DNA of 64,000 nucleotides. Origin: Bradyrhizobium quebecense (GTDB lineage: Bacteria > Pseudomonadota > Alphaproteobacteria > Rhizobiales > Xanthobacteraceae). The stretch's first letter is position 1. Every line of letters begins with the position of its first letter. The DNA is taken from the NCBI RefSeq assembly GCF_013373795.3, contig NZ_CP088022.1, positions 930,001 to 994,000 on the forward strand, given 5' to 3'. Below the pieces are notes generated by a model, which made no database searches, was not told the DNA's origin, and saw nothing but the letters and a program-made list of their open reading frames with translations. Shown piece by piece: positions 16,499 through 24,972 of the stretch. Position numbers and translations under genes: made by a program.

Positions 16499-17323
16499 CT
16501 ACTTCGACTTGCTGGTGAACTTCTTCACCGCGACGCGGAAATCGTCGGTATGCATCGACGTGATGATCTTGTGTTCCTCGGCATCGAGCTGCTGCTTGGT
16601 CGGCGTGGTGGCGGCCTGATAGACCAGCGACTTGGTCCCAGCGATCGCGGCCGGCGGATTTTTCGCCAGGCGCTCGGCGAGCTGCCGGGTGGCCGCCTTC
16701 AGCTCGGCCGCGGGGACGGTCTTGACGACCAGTCCCCATTCATAGGCTTGCTGCGCGGTGAAGCCATCCTCGGCGAGGAAAATCTGCAGCGCGCGACGTG
16801 TCCCGACGGTGCCGGCGATGCCGACCGTGCTGCCGCCGTCCGGCGATACGCCGATCTTGGCATAGGCGGGCGTGAAACGGGCATCCTCCGCGGCGATGCA
16901 CAGGTCAGTCACGAAGGCGAGGCCCATGCCGGCGCCGGCTGCCGACCCGTGCACGCTGGACAGCACGATCTTCGGCATCCGCCGAACCGTCTCGATGAAG
17001 GCGTGATAGTGGTGAAGCATCTCGCCGACCACGGGCGCGATGTTGTTGGCTTGGGTCGCAGCACCGATGGTCTGCAGATCGCCGCCGGCGCAGAAGGCGC
17101 GGCCTTCGCCCTCGATGACCAGCACGCGGATGTCCTTGTTGGCTTCGACCTCGGCGCCGAGCTGCTCGAGCTTTTTGGCGATCGTCATGTCGATCGCGTT
17201 GAACGCGGCCGGCCGGTTCAGCGTGATGGTCGCGATGGCGCCGTCGATGCGGAGCAAAGCGGGGTCATTGGGGGAGGCGGGATCGGGCATTTTGAAGACC
17301 TTGGGCTTGTTATTTCCGGACAT
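16499..17323 (-). CDS. enoyl-CoA hydratase/isomerase family protein (crotonase fold)
   Basis: Acyl-CoA-processing enzyme of 274 residues. Crotonase fold motifs: RPAAFNAIDMTIAKKL, oxyanion-hole region AFCAGGDLQTIG and HGSAAGAGMGLAFVTDLCIA, then ARFTPAYAKIGVSPDGGST. The aspartate in SPDGGS replaces the usual second catalytic glutamate position, so isomerase or hydrolase activity is as likely as hydratase. Single gene, divergent from the FAD reductase (226-bp gap). Substrate unknown. Confidence 0.88.
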   Translation of the reverse strand: MSGNNKPKVFKMPDPASPNDPALLRIDGAIATITLNRPAAFNAIDMTIAKKLEQLGAEVEANKDIRVLVIEGEGRAFCAGGDLQTIGAATQANNIAPVVGEMLHHYHAFIETVRRMPKIVLSSVHGSAAGAGMGLAFVTDLCIAAEDARFTPAYAKIGVSPDGGSTVGIAGTVGTRRALQIFLAEDGFTAQQAYEWGLVVKTVPAAELKAATRQLAERLAKNPPAAIAGTKSLVYQAATTPTKQQLDAEEHKIITSMHTDDFRVAVKKFTSKSK

Positions 17324-17549
17324 TTAAGGCCTTGGCGGGAGCTGTGGCAATCCGGCAGGGGCTCGGAGGGGGCTTTTCGGGTGGCCAGATTTGCCGGAGA
17401 CCCCCTTGCATCAGCGCGAGCCATGGGGCCAAATAGCGCGCGCCTTCGGTACGCAGACACGAGCGCTGTGGTGACGGGGCACGCAAGCTAACATCGACAA
17501 GAGGAAACGGCATGGGTCACTCCTGCTCGCGCGTATTTGGGTTGTTCCG

Positions 17550-18773
17550 ATGACAGGCTCGGTCATCATCGTCGGCGCCGGACATGCCGGCTTCCAGCTC
17601 GCGGCGTCGTTGCGCCAGGCCGGCTTCGCCGAGCGCATCGCCCTGATCAATGACGAGGGCCATTTGCCGTACCAGCGGCCGCCTTTGTCGAAGGCCTACC
17701 TGAAGGGGACCGGCGGGCCCGAAACCCTGATGTTCCGGCCCGACAAGTTCTACCAGGACAACAAGATCGAGCTGATCACCGATCACGCCCATGCGGTCGA
17801 CCGCAACGCGCGGAAGGTGGCGCTCGCCTCCGGCACGTCGCTCGACTACGGCCATCTGGTGTTCGCGACCGGTGCGCGGAACCGGCTGCTCGATATTCCC
17901 AACGCAAAGCTCGACGCCGTCCGCTACCTGCGTATCCTCGACGAGAGCCAGGCGCTGCGCGATTTGCTCGCACCCGGCATGCGCGTCGTCGTGATCGGCG
18001 CGGGCTTCATCGGGCTCGAATTCGCGGCCACCGCGCGGGCCAAGGGTCTCGAGGTCGACGTGGTCGAGCTCGCCTCGCGCGTGATGGCTCGCGCGGTGAC
18101 TGCGGAGATCTCCGAGTTCTCGCAGTCGCGCCACGGCGCGGCCGGCATCCGGATCCACCTCGGGGTGCAGGTCACGGCGATCGAGGCCGATGGCGCCAAG
18201 GTCACCGGCGTCAGCCTGAGCAACGGCACGCACATCCCGGCCGATCTCGTCGTGGTCGGCGTCGGCGTGCTGCCGAATGTCGAGCTCGCCGCGGAGGCCG
18301 GCCTGCCGGTCGCATCCGGCATCATCGTCGACGAGCATCTTTCGACTGCCGATCCGAATGTCTCCGCGATCGGCGATTGCGCGCTCTACACCAGCAAGCG
18401 CTTCGGCGGGTCGCTGCGGCTGGAGTCGGTGCAGAACGCGACCGACCATGCGCGCTGCGTAGCGTCACGGCTGACCGGCAAGACCGAGGTCTATGACGGC
18501 CTGCCGTGGTTCTGGAGCGACCAGGGCCCCGACAAGCTGCAGATGGCGGGTCTCACCACCGGGTACGATCGCGTCGTGGTGCGCGGCGACCGCGCGCAGG
18601 GGGCGTTCTCTGCGTTCTGCTATCGTGGCGACAGGCTGCTCGGCATCGAGTCGGTCAATCGCGCCGGCGATCACATGTTCGGCCGCCGGCTGCTCGGCGC
18701 GGGTGGCTCGATCACACCGGAGCAGGCGGCGGATGCGAGCTTTGATTTGAAGAGTGCGCTGGCGCAAATGTAA
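17550..18773 (+). CDS. FAD/NAD(P)-dependent ferredoxin reductase-like oxidoreductase
   Basis: Reductase of 407 residues like rhodocoxin, putidaredoxin or terpredoxin reductases, which pass electrons from NAD(P)H to a ferredoxin serving a P450 or dioxygenase. FAD site IIVGAGHAGFQLAASLR (about 6-22); PYQRPPLSKAYL; NAD site VVVIGAGFIGLEFA (about 149-162); second FAD motif VSAIGDCALY (about 271-280); C-terminal reductase domain with FWSDQ. No ferredoxin gene is next to it. The P450 at 37.1 kb also lacks a local partner, so they could work together, though nothing here proves it. Confidence 0.9.
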   Translation: MTGSVIIVGAGHAGFQLAASLRQAGFAERIALINDEGHLPYQRPPLSKAYLKGTGGPETLMFRPDKFYQDNKIELITDHAHAVDRNARKVALASGTSLDYGHLVFATGARNRLLDIPNAKLDAVRYLRILDESQALRDLLAPGMRVVVIGAGFIGLEFAATARAKGLEVDVVELASRVMARAVTAEISEFSQSRHGAAGIRIHLGVQVTAIEADGAKVTGVSLSNGTHIPADLVVVGVGVLPNVELAAEAGLPVASGIIVDEHLSTADPNVSAIGDCALYTSKRFGGSLRLESVQNATDHARCVASRLTGKTEVYDGLPWFWSDQGPDKLQMAGLTTGYDRVVVRGDRAQGAFSAFCYRGDRLLGIESVNRAGDHMFGRRLLGAGGSITPEQAADASFDLKSALAQM

Positions 18774-18775
18774 GC

Positions 18776-18920
18776 GTGGTCCCGGCGAAAGCCGGGACCA
18801 TACTCCGCGGCGGTCATTGGCGGAGCCGTACGCAGTTACTACGCGCGTGCCCCAAATTGTAGCCGGTGGTTATGGGTCCCGGCTCCGTGCGCAATCGCGC
18901 ACTCGGCCGGGACGACCCGG
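18776..18920. repeat. palindromic repeat element, GTCGTCCCGGC type, copy 3
   Basis: Left arm GTGGTCCCGGCGAAAGCCGG then GACCATAC (18776-18803), right arm ATGGGTCCCGGCTCCGTGCG continuing to GCCGGGACGACCCGG (18872-18920). The right arm overlaps the last codons of the minus-strand ribokinase gene, so the element supplies part of that protein. Confidence 0.8.
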
Positions 18921-19823
18921 GGAGAGAATAGCAGTCACCTCGCGCGCCGTCGGCATCGACGGCGCGGCCCCCATCCGTTGCACGCAGATCGAGGCGGCAA
19001 TGTTGGCGTAAGCCAGCGTGTCGCCAAGCGGCTTGCCGATGGCGAGCTGCGAGGCGAGGGCGCCGACGAAGCAATCGCCGGCGCCTGTGGTGTCGACGGC
19101 CTTGACCTCGCGTCCCGGCACGAGCAGCGGTTGGTCCTCGACCAGCGCCAGCACGCCGCGCTTGCCGAGCGTGACGCAGACGATCTTGCCACGCCCCAAG
19201 GTCCGTGCCGCCTCGGCGAAGCGGGACGGGTCGTCGCTGTCGCGCAGCTCCGCTCCCGTGAGCAGGCCAAGCTCGGTCTCGTTGAGGATCAGGACGTCGA
19301 CGAGATCGAGTAGCGCCTTGTCGGCCTGTTTCGCCGGCGCCGGATTGAGGATGGTGGTGGCACCGGCGGCGCGGGCGCGGCTGAAGAATGCGGCGATCGT
19401 CGGCAGCGGGATCTCGAATTGGCTGACCGCGACGTCACCCTTCGCAAGCACGGGGGCTGCGACATCATCGGCATCGACCAGCCCGTTGGCGCCCGGCACG
19501 ACGACGATAGTGTTGTCGGCATTGGCAAGCGTGATGATCGCCGTGCCTGAATGCGTGCCGGCGGTGTCCTTGACGAAAGTGAGATCGACGCCCTGCGCGG
19601 CAAGGAAGGTTCGCAGCTCCTTGCCGAACGCATCGGTGCCGAGCCGGCCGACCAGCGTGGTCGGCACGCCCTGCTTGGCCGATGCTACCGCCTGGTTGGC
19701 GCCCTTGCCGCCAGGAAAATACAGCACGGCCTCGCCGGCGACGGTCTCGCCGATCCGCGGATGGCGCTCGGCGGTCGCCACCACGTCCATATTGATGCTG
19801 CCGGCGACGAAGACGCGCCCCAT
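18870..19823 (-). CDS. rbsK: ribokinase-like PfkB-family sugar kinase
   Basis: Sugar kinase of 317 residues, phosphorylating ribose or a similar sugar. N-terminal GSINMDVV, substrate motif YFPGGKGANQAVA (about 35-47), and C-terminal PfkB signature VDTTGAGDCFVGALASQL with catalytic Asp in GAGD. The ATG at 19823 is chosen over an in-frame GTG 12 bp upstream. The last 16 or so residues (SPGRPGRVRDCARSRDP) are encoded in the right arm of the palindromic repeat. It lies 21 bp after the second PfkB gene on the same strand, probably in one operon. Confidence 0.88.
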   Translation of the reverse strand: MGRVFVAGSINMDVVATAERHPRIGETVAGEAVLYFPGGKGANQAVASAKQGVPTTLVGRLGTDAFGKELRTFLAAQGVDLTFVKDTAGTHSGTAIITLANADNTIVVVPGANGLVDADDVAAPVLAKGDVAVSQFEIPLPTIAAFFSRARAAGATTILNPAPAKQADKALLDLVDVLILNETELGLLTGAELRDSDDPSRFAEAARTLGRGKIVCVTLGKRGVLALVEDQPLLVPGREVKAVDTTGAGDCFVGALASQLAIGKPLGDTLAYANIAASICVQRMGAAPSMPTAREVTAILSPGRPGRVRDCARSRDP

Positions 19824-19844
19824 GCCCAACCCCACTCCGTCCTG

Positions 19845-20738
19845 TCAGACCGCGGCGCCGAACTCCTGCTTGACTGCCTCGATGTCGGCGAGCGTCGGCA
19901 GGCCGGCCTCGTTGCCGAGCTTCTGGATCTTGTAGGTCGACGCAGCGCGCGCGAACTCGAAATGCTCATGCCAGGCTTTGCCGGGATTGGCGAGATAGGA
20001 ATAGATGTAGGCGCCATGGAAGACGTCGCCGGCGCCGTTGGTGTCGATCACGCGCTTGCGCGGAATCGGCAGTGCCGGCAGCGTTTGCACCGTGCCCGCC
20101 TCGTCGTACCAGAGCAGGCCGCGCTCACCCATGGTGATGCCGCCGACCCGGCAGCCGCGGCTCTTGAGATAGTCGAGCATCTGCTCCGGCGTCTTGTCCA
20201 TCTGCTCGCACAGTCGTTCGGCGACGATCGCGACGTCGATGAATGCGAGCAGCTCGTGGGTGTTGGTGCGCAGGCCGCCGCCGTCGAGCGAGGTCAGGAT
20301 ACCGTCCTCACGGCAGAGCTTCGCATAATGGATCGCGGCGTCCGGCTGGTGGCCGTCGATGTGCAGCGCGCGGCAGCCCTTGATATTCAGCAGCGGAAAG
20401 GGGTGGATGTGCTGGTCGTCGCGGCAGCGGACGATGGCGCGCTTGCCGTCGTTGGGCATGATGAAGGACAGCGAGGAGGAGTTCACCTTGCGGGGATGGA
20501 ACGAGATGCCGTACCTGTCGGCCATGTCCCAGAACATCCGTCCCAGCCAGTCATTGGCCATGGTGGCGATCAGGTCCGGTTCGATGCCGAGCTTGGCGCA
20601 GCAGAACGCCGCGGTCACCGCGTTGCCGCCGAACGACACCGCATAGGCGTCCGCAACGTGCTTCTCGTCGCCGACAGGCATGTGATCCGTGATGAAGGTG
20701 ACGTCGATATAGGTCTGTCCAATGAAGAGAGCCTGCAT
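19845..20738 (-). CDS. PfkB-family carbohydrate kinase
   Basis: Kinase of 297 residues of the ribokinase fold with a different sequence from its neighbour. MQALFIGQTYIDVTFI opens the first strand; AVSFGGNAVTAAFCCAKLG is the sugar-site region; IDTNGAGDVFHGAYIYSYL (about 240-258) holds the ATP-site and catalytic aspartate. Upstream of rbsK on the same strand. Substrate not identifiable; sulfofructose, ketodeoxy sugar acids and nucleosides are all known for relatives. Confidence 0.87.
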   Translation of the reverse strand: MQALFIGQTYIDVTFITDHMPVGDEKHVADAYAVSFGGNAVTAAFCCAKLGIEPDLIATMANDWLGRMFWDMADRYGISFHPRKVNSSSLSFIMPNDGKRAIVRCRDDQHIHPFPLLNIKGCRALHIDGHQPDAAIHYAKLCREDGILTSLDGGGLRTNTHELLAFIDVAIVAERLCEQMDKTPEQMLDYLKSRGCRVGGITMGERGLLWYDEAGTVQTLPALPIPRKRVIDTNGAGDVFHGAYIYSYLANPGKAWHEHFEFARAASTYKIQKLGNEAGLPTLADIEAVKQEFGAAV

Positions 20739-20930
20739 TCGCTTCCCGTGATCGCTTGGTGTGGTCCCGGCCGAACATCAGACTAGCACCGCTGATCGGC
20801 CGATATCGCTGAAATTATTCGCAACCCTGCTTGGTTTACAGGTAGAGATGATGGATGTGCCGGCCTGTTCTGGTATGCCGCATAACGGCCGGCGGCAGGC
20901 CGCGGTTCCGGGATTCGAAGGAGAAGCACA
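20739..20930. promoter_or_regulatory. divergent promoter region of PfkB kinase and VOC genes
   Basis: About 190 bp between head-to-head transcription units. AT-rich stretch GAAATTATTCGCAA near 20811-20824 is a likely promoter core, but I cannot place the boxes with confidence. Confidence 0.35.
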
Positions 20931-20963
20931 ATGACGGCAGATTCAGGGAGGCCAGAGCCATGA
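20931..20963 (+). CDS. 10-codon mini-ORF coupled to the VOC gene
   Basis: MTADSGRPEP, starting 31 bases before the VOC gene. It has a strong ribosome site (AAGGAGAA) at good spacing, and its stop overlaps the VOC start codon as ATGA. It is either a translated leader that couples initiation of the VOC gene or a chance frame. It is far too short for a domain. Confidence 0.4.
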   Translation: MTADSGRPEP

Positions 20964-21811
20964 TTACCGGTCTCGATCATGTCGTCGTCCTCACGAGCGA
21001 CATTGCTGCCGCCAGCGCCGCCTATGAGGCGCTGTTCGCGAGAGCGCCGGCCTGGCGCAACAGCGGCGACGGCGCCGACCGCGTGCTGTTCACGCTCGAC
21101 AACACGACGCTGGAATTGATGGCGCCTCGCGGCGATGACGATGCCGCCCAGCGCGTCCGCAGTGCGCTCGTCACACAAGGCGAGGGGCTTGCAAGCCTCT
21201 GCTTCCGCACGAGCGATATCGCCAGGACACACCGCAGGCTCGAGCGGCTGACCCTGAAGCCCGAGCCCGTCGCCGAGGTCGAGAGCCGCGATGAGACCAG
21301 CGGCGCCACGCTGTCGTGGAAGCGCACGCGCGCGGCGACAGATGCGACGCGGGGGGTGCGCATGTTCTTCCTGGAGCGGGCGCAGGAGCGGCCTCTGTCG
21401 GTGCGCACCACGCCGGCCTCGATCACCGCGATGGATCATGTGGTGGTCTCGACCGCCGACTCGGAGCGAGCGGCCGCACTCTACGGCGCGCGGCTCGGGC
21501 TCGACATGGCGCTCGACCGGTCGCATCCCGAGTGGGGCCGGCTGATGTTCTTCCGCTGCGGTGACCTCGTGGTAGAGGTCACGCACCGGCCGGGCAAGGA
21601 AAACAAGGCGGAGACGGACGCGCCGGACCGGCTGCGCGGCATCTGCTGGCGCGTCACCGATATCGATGCTACGCGCGCGCGGCTGGTTGCCGCCGGCGTC
21701 TCGGAGATTCGCACCGGCCGCAAGCCCGGCACGCGCGTGATGACGGTGCGCAACGGCACGTGCGGCGTGCCGACGCTCCTGGTGCAGCCCTCGCAGGGAA
21801 AGCCAGACTAG
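20960..21811 (+). CDS. VOC-family (glyoxalase/dioxygenase fold) protein
   Basis: Protein of 283 residues with two vicinal-oxygen-chelate modules: GLDHVVVLTSDIAAASAAYE (4-23) with LELMAPRGDDD (about 53-63), and AMDHVVVSTADSERAAALYG (about 156-175) with LVVEVTHRPGKE. Metal-ligand positions His7, Glu54, His159 and Glu in VVEVTH fit the fold. The ATG at 20960 follows GGGAGG. Divergent from the PfkB kinases. Function could be a lyase, dioxygenase or resistance protein; no closer call is possible. Confidence 0.85.
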   Translation: MITGLDHVVVLTSDIAAASAAYEALFARAPAWRNSGDGADRVLFTLDNTTLELMAPRGDDDAAQRVRSALVTQGEGLASLCFRTSDIARTHRRLERLTLKPEPVAEVESRDETSGATLSWKRTRAATDATRGVRMFFLERAQERPLSVRTTPASITAMDHVVVSTADSERAAALYGARLGLDMALDRSHPEWGRLMFFRCGDLVVEVTHRPGKENKAETDAPDRLRGICWRVTDIDATRARLVAAGVSEIRTGRKPGTRVMTVRNGTCGVPTLLVQPSQGKPD

Positions 21812-21865
21812 GCCGCGTTTCATGCGCGCGTCGTCACGACAGCGTGCACCGCGGGCATTTCCTTG

Positions 21866-21993
21866 GTCGTTCCGGGGCGTGCGTAGCACGAGCCCGGAAT
21901 CCATCGAGCCACATGTTCTGCGGATGAATGGATTCCGGGCTCGCGCCAAGGGACGCGCCCTCAGGTGCGCAATTGCGCACCGGGGAATGACGA
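21866..21993. repeat. inverted intergenic repeat (TTCCGGGCTCG type)
   Basis: Arms CGTTCCGGGGCGTGCGTAGC then ACGAGCCCGGAATCCAT (about 21869-21906) and ATGGATTCCGGGCTCGCGCC onward to CCGGGGAATGACG (about 21927-21992). An inner hairpin GGTGCGCAATTGCGCACC lies in the right arm (21964-21981). Non-coding despite an open frame running through it into the TetR gene. Confidence 0.75.
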
Positions 21994-22100
21994 AAGCTGT
22001 CGCTGCGAGAAATATTCCCGCATGGCCGTCACGACAACATTCGTTCTCAAACGCCGCGCGTCATGCTACATTCATCAATTCAGCATCACGGGCGATCGAT

Positions 22101-22802
22101 TTGGCCAAAGCAAAGCGGATACAGAGATGGCAGCGTGACCCCCAGGGGATGCGGCTGCGGATTCTCGAGGCGGCCAAGCAGGAATTCGCCGCCCATGGCC
22201 TCGCCGGCGCGCGGGTCGACCGCATCGCAGCCAATGCCGACGCCAACAAGCGCATGCTGTACTACCACGTCGGCAATAAGGAGGATCTCTATCTCGAGGT
22301 GCTTGAGGGTGCCTACGAGAAGATCCGCGCCGAGGAGCGCACGCTCGATCTCGAGCATCTCGACCCGCCCGAGGCGATCGCGCGCCTGATCCACTTCACC
22401 TGGAACTATTTTCTGCGCAATCCCGAGTTCCTGGCGTTGCTGAACACGGAAAACCTCGCCAAGGCAAAGCACCTGAAGCGCTCGACCAAGGTCAAGTCGA
22501 TGCACTCGCCCTTTGTCGAGATGATCCGCACCGTGGTGACGCGCGGGGTCGAGAGCGGCGATTTCCGCGACGCAGTCGATCCAGTGCAACTCTATATCTC
22601 GATCGCCGGGATGGCGTTCTTTTATCTCTCCAACAGCGCCACGCTGAGCGTGATCTTCGGCCGCGACCTGCTCAAGAAGGACGCCCGCGACGAGCGGCTC
22701 GAGCACATGACCGCGCTGGTGCTGGCGGCGCTGACCGGCAAGTCCACCGCAGCGTTTGGCGCGATGCCGGTGCGGCACGCCGCGGAACACCGCGTGGTTT
22801 AA
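22101..22802 (+). CDS. TetR/AcrR-family transcriptional regulator
   Basis: Regulator of about 233 residues. HTH region: RILEAAKQEFAAHGLAGARV then DRIAANADANKRMLYYHVGNKEDLYLEVL; the C-terminal ligand domain follows with a TetR_C-like region. The start is uncertain: TTG at 22101 (LAKAKRIQRWQRDPQGMRLR) fits family N-termini, ATG at 22149 would leave almost nothing before helix 1, and starts further upstream fall in the repeat. It immediately precedes the 23.1-30.5 kb operon on the same strand, which is its likely target. Confidence 0.88.
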   Translation: MAKAKRIQRWQRDPQGMRLRILEAAKQEFAAHGLAGARVDRIAANADANKRMLYYHVGNKEDLYLEVLEGAYEKIRAEERTLDLEHLDPPEAIARLIHFTWNYFLRNPEFLALLNTENLAKAKHLKRSTKVKSMHSPFVEMIRTVVTRGVESGDFRDAVDPVQLYISIAGMAFFYLSNSATLSVIFGRDLLKKDARDERLEHMTALVLAALTGKSTAAFGAMPVRHAAEHRVV

Positions 22803-22822
22803 GTTCCCGAGCTCGCCACGAC

Positions 22823-22907
22823 CGTCATTGCGAGGAGCAGAGCGACGAAGCAATCCATGCCGCAACACGCGGAGGAAATGGATTGCTTCGCTCCGCTCGC
22901 AATGACG
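22823..22907. repeat. palindromic repeat, CGTCATTGCGAGG type
   Basis: Left arm CGTCATTGCGAGGAGCAGAG then CGACGAAGCAATCCAT (22823-22858) and inverted right arm ATGGATTGCTTCGCTCCGCT then CGCAATGACG (22878-22907). Lies just after the TetR gene and may end its transcript. A related fragment occurs at 44550. Confidence 0.8.
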
Positions 22908-23037
22908 CCGTAGCCCGGACGGAGCCATCGGGCGCGCGTTCGCGCGACCCGTTGGCTTCATCCGGACTACCGACCATCAAAAATCTCGCCTGACGAAAGT
23001 AGCGTGTTTCGGCGTGATTTTGCCGCGCGTCAGGGGC

Positions 23038-23066
23038 TGGACAGTATTTATCCAACGGGTTAATTT
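23038..23066 (+). promoter_or_regulatory. sigma-70-like promoter of the ABC/DUF993 operon
   Basis: TGGACA (23038-23043), 17-bp spacer, TAATTT (23061-23066), followed 36 bp later by the GTG start at 23102 with AAGGGAG as ribosome site. It is the clearest promoter upstream of this operon. Confidence 0.6.
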
Positions 23067-23101
23067 CTACACGAACGAGAGAGACTAGAAGGGAGCGTGA
23101 C

Positions 23102-23911
23102 GTGGCGGAGGCAAAAAGCCCTTCGGGCGTGTCGAAGGTGCTGAATGCGGCGTGGGTACGTCCGTTCCTGTTCCTGGTGGTCATTGTGGTGGCCTGGGAC
23201 CTCGCGATCCGGCTGTTCCACATCCCGGCCTATCAGATCCCGTCGCCCGGCGACGTCGTCGCGGTGCTGTGGAGCGACTGGCCGGAGTTGCTGCGGCAGT
23301 CCTGGCCGACCACCTATGCGACGATCTGCGGTTTCCTGCTCTCGGCACTGTTCGGCATTCCCACAGCGATGCTGATCGCGGGCTCGAAGACGGTCGAGAG
23401 CTACGTCTATCCGCTCTTGGTGTTCTCCCAATCGGTGCCGAAGATCGCGATCGCGCCGCTGTTCGTGGTGTGGTTCGGCTTCGGCATCATCCCCAAGGTG
23501 ATTTCCGCATTCCTGCTCGGCTTCTTCCCCGTCGTGGTCTCGGCGGTGCAGGGCTTCAAGTCGGTCGATCCCGACATGGTCGACCTGGCGCGCGCGATGC
23601 AAGGCAGCCGCTTCAAGGTGTTCTGCGCGGTCAACCTGCCGCACGCGATGCCTGCGATCTTCTCCGGCCTGAAGGTGTCGGTGACGCTCGCCGTGGTCGG
23701 CGCGGTGGTGGGCGAGTTCGTCGGCTCCAATTCCGGCATCGGCTACGTGATGCAGCGCTCGATCGGCACCTTCGATTTGCCGACGATGTTCGCCGCGCTG
23801 GTGATCCTGGCGCTGCTCGGCGTCATCCTGTTCTGGATCGTCGACCGCATCGAGCGGCTGGTGATCCCCTGGCACGTCAGCCAGCGCGACGACATCATCT
23901 TCGCGTCCTAG
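23102..23911 (+). CDS. ABC transporter permease (NitT/TauT/SsuC type)
   Basis: Inner-membrane permease of 269 residues with about six membrane segments, of the nitrate/taurine/alkanesulfonate class. The EAA loop region is about SVDPDMVDLARAMQGSRFKV leading to VNLPHAMPAIFSGLKVSVTL, which contacts the ATPase. GTG start with AAGGGAG nine bases upstream. First gene of an operon whose next genes are the binding protein and ATPase. Confidence 0.93.
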   Translation: MAEAKSPSGVSKVLNAAWVRPFLFLVVIVVAWDLAIRLFHIPAYQIPSPGDVVAVLWSDWPELLRQSWPTTYATICGFLLSALFGIPTAMLIAGSKTVESYVYPLLVFSQSVPKIAIAPLFVVWFGFGIIPKVISAFLLGFFPVVVSAVQGFKSVDPDMVDLARAMQGSRFKVFCAVNLPHAMPAIFSGLKVSVTLAVVGAVVGEFVGSNSGIGYVMQRSIGTFDLPTMFAALVILALLGVILFWIVDRIERLVIPWHVSQRDDIIFAS

Positions 23912-23970
23912 CGCAGCAACCGGACAAGCGGCCCACACAAGGACCGCGGTACCATAAAGGGAGAACAACC

Positions 23971-24969
23971 ATGAAGCGTTTGATTGCGGTCGCCGGCGCC
24001 GCATTGGCCTGGACCGCGCTTGCGGTGGCGCCCGTGTCCGCGGCCGACAAGGTCTTGCTGATGTTGAACTGGTACGTCTATGGCGAGCACGCGCCGTTCT
24101 ATTACGGCAAGGCCAAGGGCATCTATGCCACTGAGGGCATCGACCTCGAGATCCAGGAAGGCCGCGGCTCGGCCGCGACCACGCAGGCGGTGGCGGCCAA
24201 GACCGCCGATTTCGGCTATGTCGACGTGCCCACGATGATGCGCGCCGCGGTGAAGGGCGCGCCTGTCATCGCAACCGGCGTGCTGCTGCAGACCAGCCCG
24301 ATGTCGGCGATGAGCTTCGTCGACAAGAACATCAGGAAGCCGGAGGACATCAAGGGCAAGACGGTCGCGATCACGCCGGCGGATTCGATGACGCAGATCT
24401 GGCCGCTGTTCCTGAAGAAGACCGGGCTGAGGGAAAGCGACTTCCAGACCGTTGCCGGCGACGGCCAGACCAAGCTCAACGCCGTCATCAACGGCCAGGC
24501 CGATCTGCTGCTCGGCTACGTCATGGACCAGTCGATGAAGATCAAGGATGCCACCGGCAAGGACGTCTATCCGATCAAGTTCGCCGACTACGGCATCAAC
24601 ATGGTGTCGTCGGGCATCATCGCGAACTCGGACTATGTGAAGGCCAATGCCGACCTCGTCCGCCGCTTCATGTCGGCGACCACCAAGGCGGTGGAAGCCG
24701 CGGAGAAAGAGCCGAAGGCGGCCGCGCAGTCGATCCTTGACGCCAACCCGAAGGGCGGCAAGATCGACACGCTGACGCAGGGTTTTGAGCTGACGATCCC
24801 GCTCTATCGCACGTCGGAGACCAAGACCAAGCGGCCGTTCCAGGTCACCGATCAGAACATGACGGAGTCGGTCAATCTGATGGTCGAATATGGCGGCCTC
24901 GACGCCAAGGCCAAGGCCAATCCGAAGGCGTTCTACACCAACGACTATCTGCCGAAGGGTAATTCATAA
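23971..24969 (+). CDS. ABC transporter substrate-binding protein (NMT1/THI5-like)
   Basis: Periplasmic receptor of 332 residues with signal peptide MKRLIAVAGAALAWTALAVA (cleavage near VSAA). Mature N-terminus VLLMLNWYVYGEHAPFYYGK is typical of NMT1/SsuA-like proteins; KGKTVAITPADSMTQIWPLF follows. The ATG at 23971 is preceded by AAAGGGAG; the frame stays open far upstream but that part overlaps the permease gene. The ligand is unknown. Such proteins bind pyrimidines, sulfonates, aromatic acids and others, which is unusual for a sugar-type catabolic operon. Confidence 0.93.
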   Translation: MKRLIAVAGAALAWTALAVAPVSAADKVLLMLNWYVYGEHAPFYYGKAKGIYATEGIDLEIQEGRGSAATTQAVAAKTADFGYVDVPTMMRAAVKGAPVIATGVLLQTSPMSAMSFVDKNIRKPEDIKGKTVAITPADSMTQIWPLFLKKTGLRESDFQTVAGDGQTKLNAVINGQADLLLGYVMDQSMKIKDATGKDVYPIKFADYGINMVSSGIIANSDYVKANADLVRRFMSATTKAVEAAEKEPKAAAQSILDANPKGGKIDTLTQGFELTIPLYRTSETKTKRPFQVTDQNMTESVNLMVEYGGLDAKAKANPKAFYTNDYLPKGNS

Positions 24970-24972
24970 GCC

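Noticed and set aside
21822..22100. Upstream extension of the TetR gene
   Set aside because: The in-frame extension reads through the inverted repeat at 21866-21993 and does not resemble a TetR N-terminus.
23152..23970. Extension of the substrate-binding protein frame across the permease gene
   Set aside because: The upstream part overlaps the permease in another frame and lacks sense; the signal peptide and ribosome site at 23971 set the true start.
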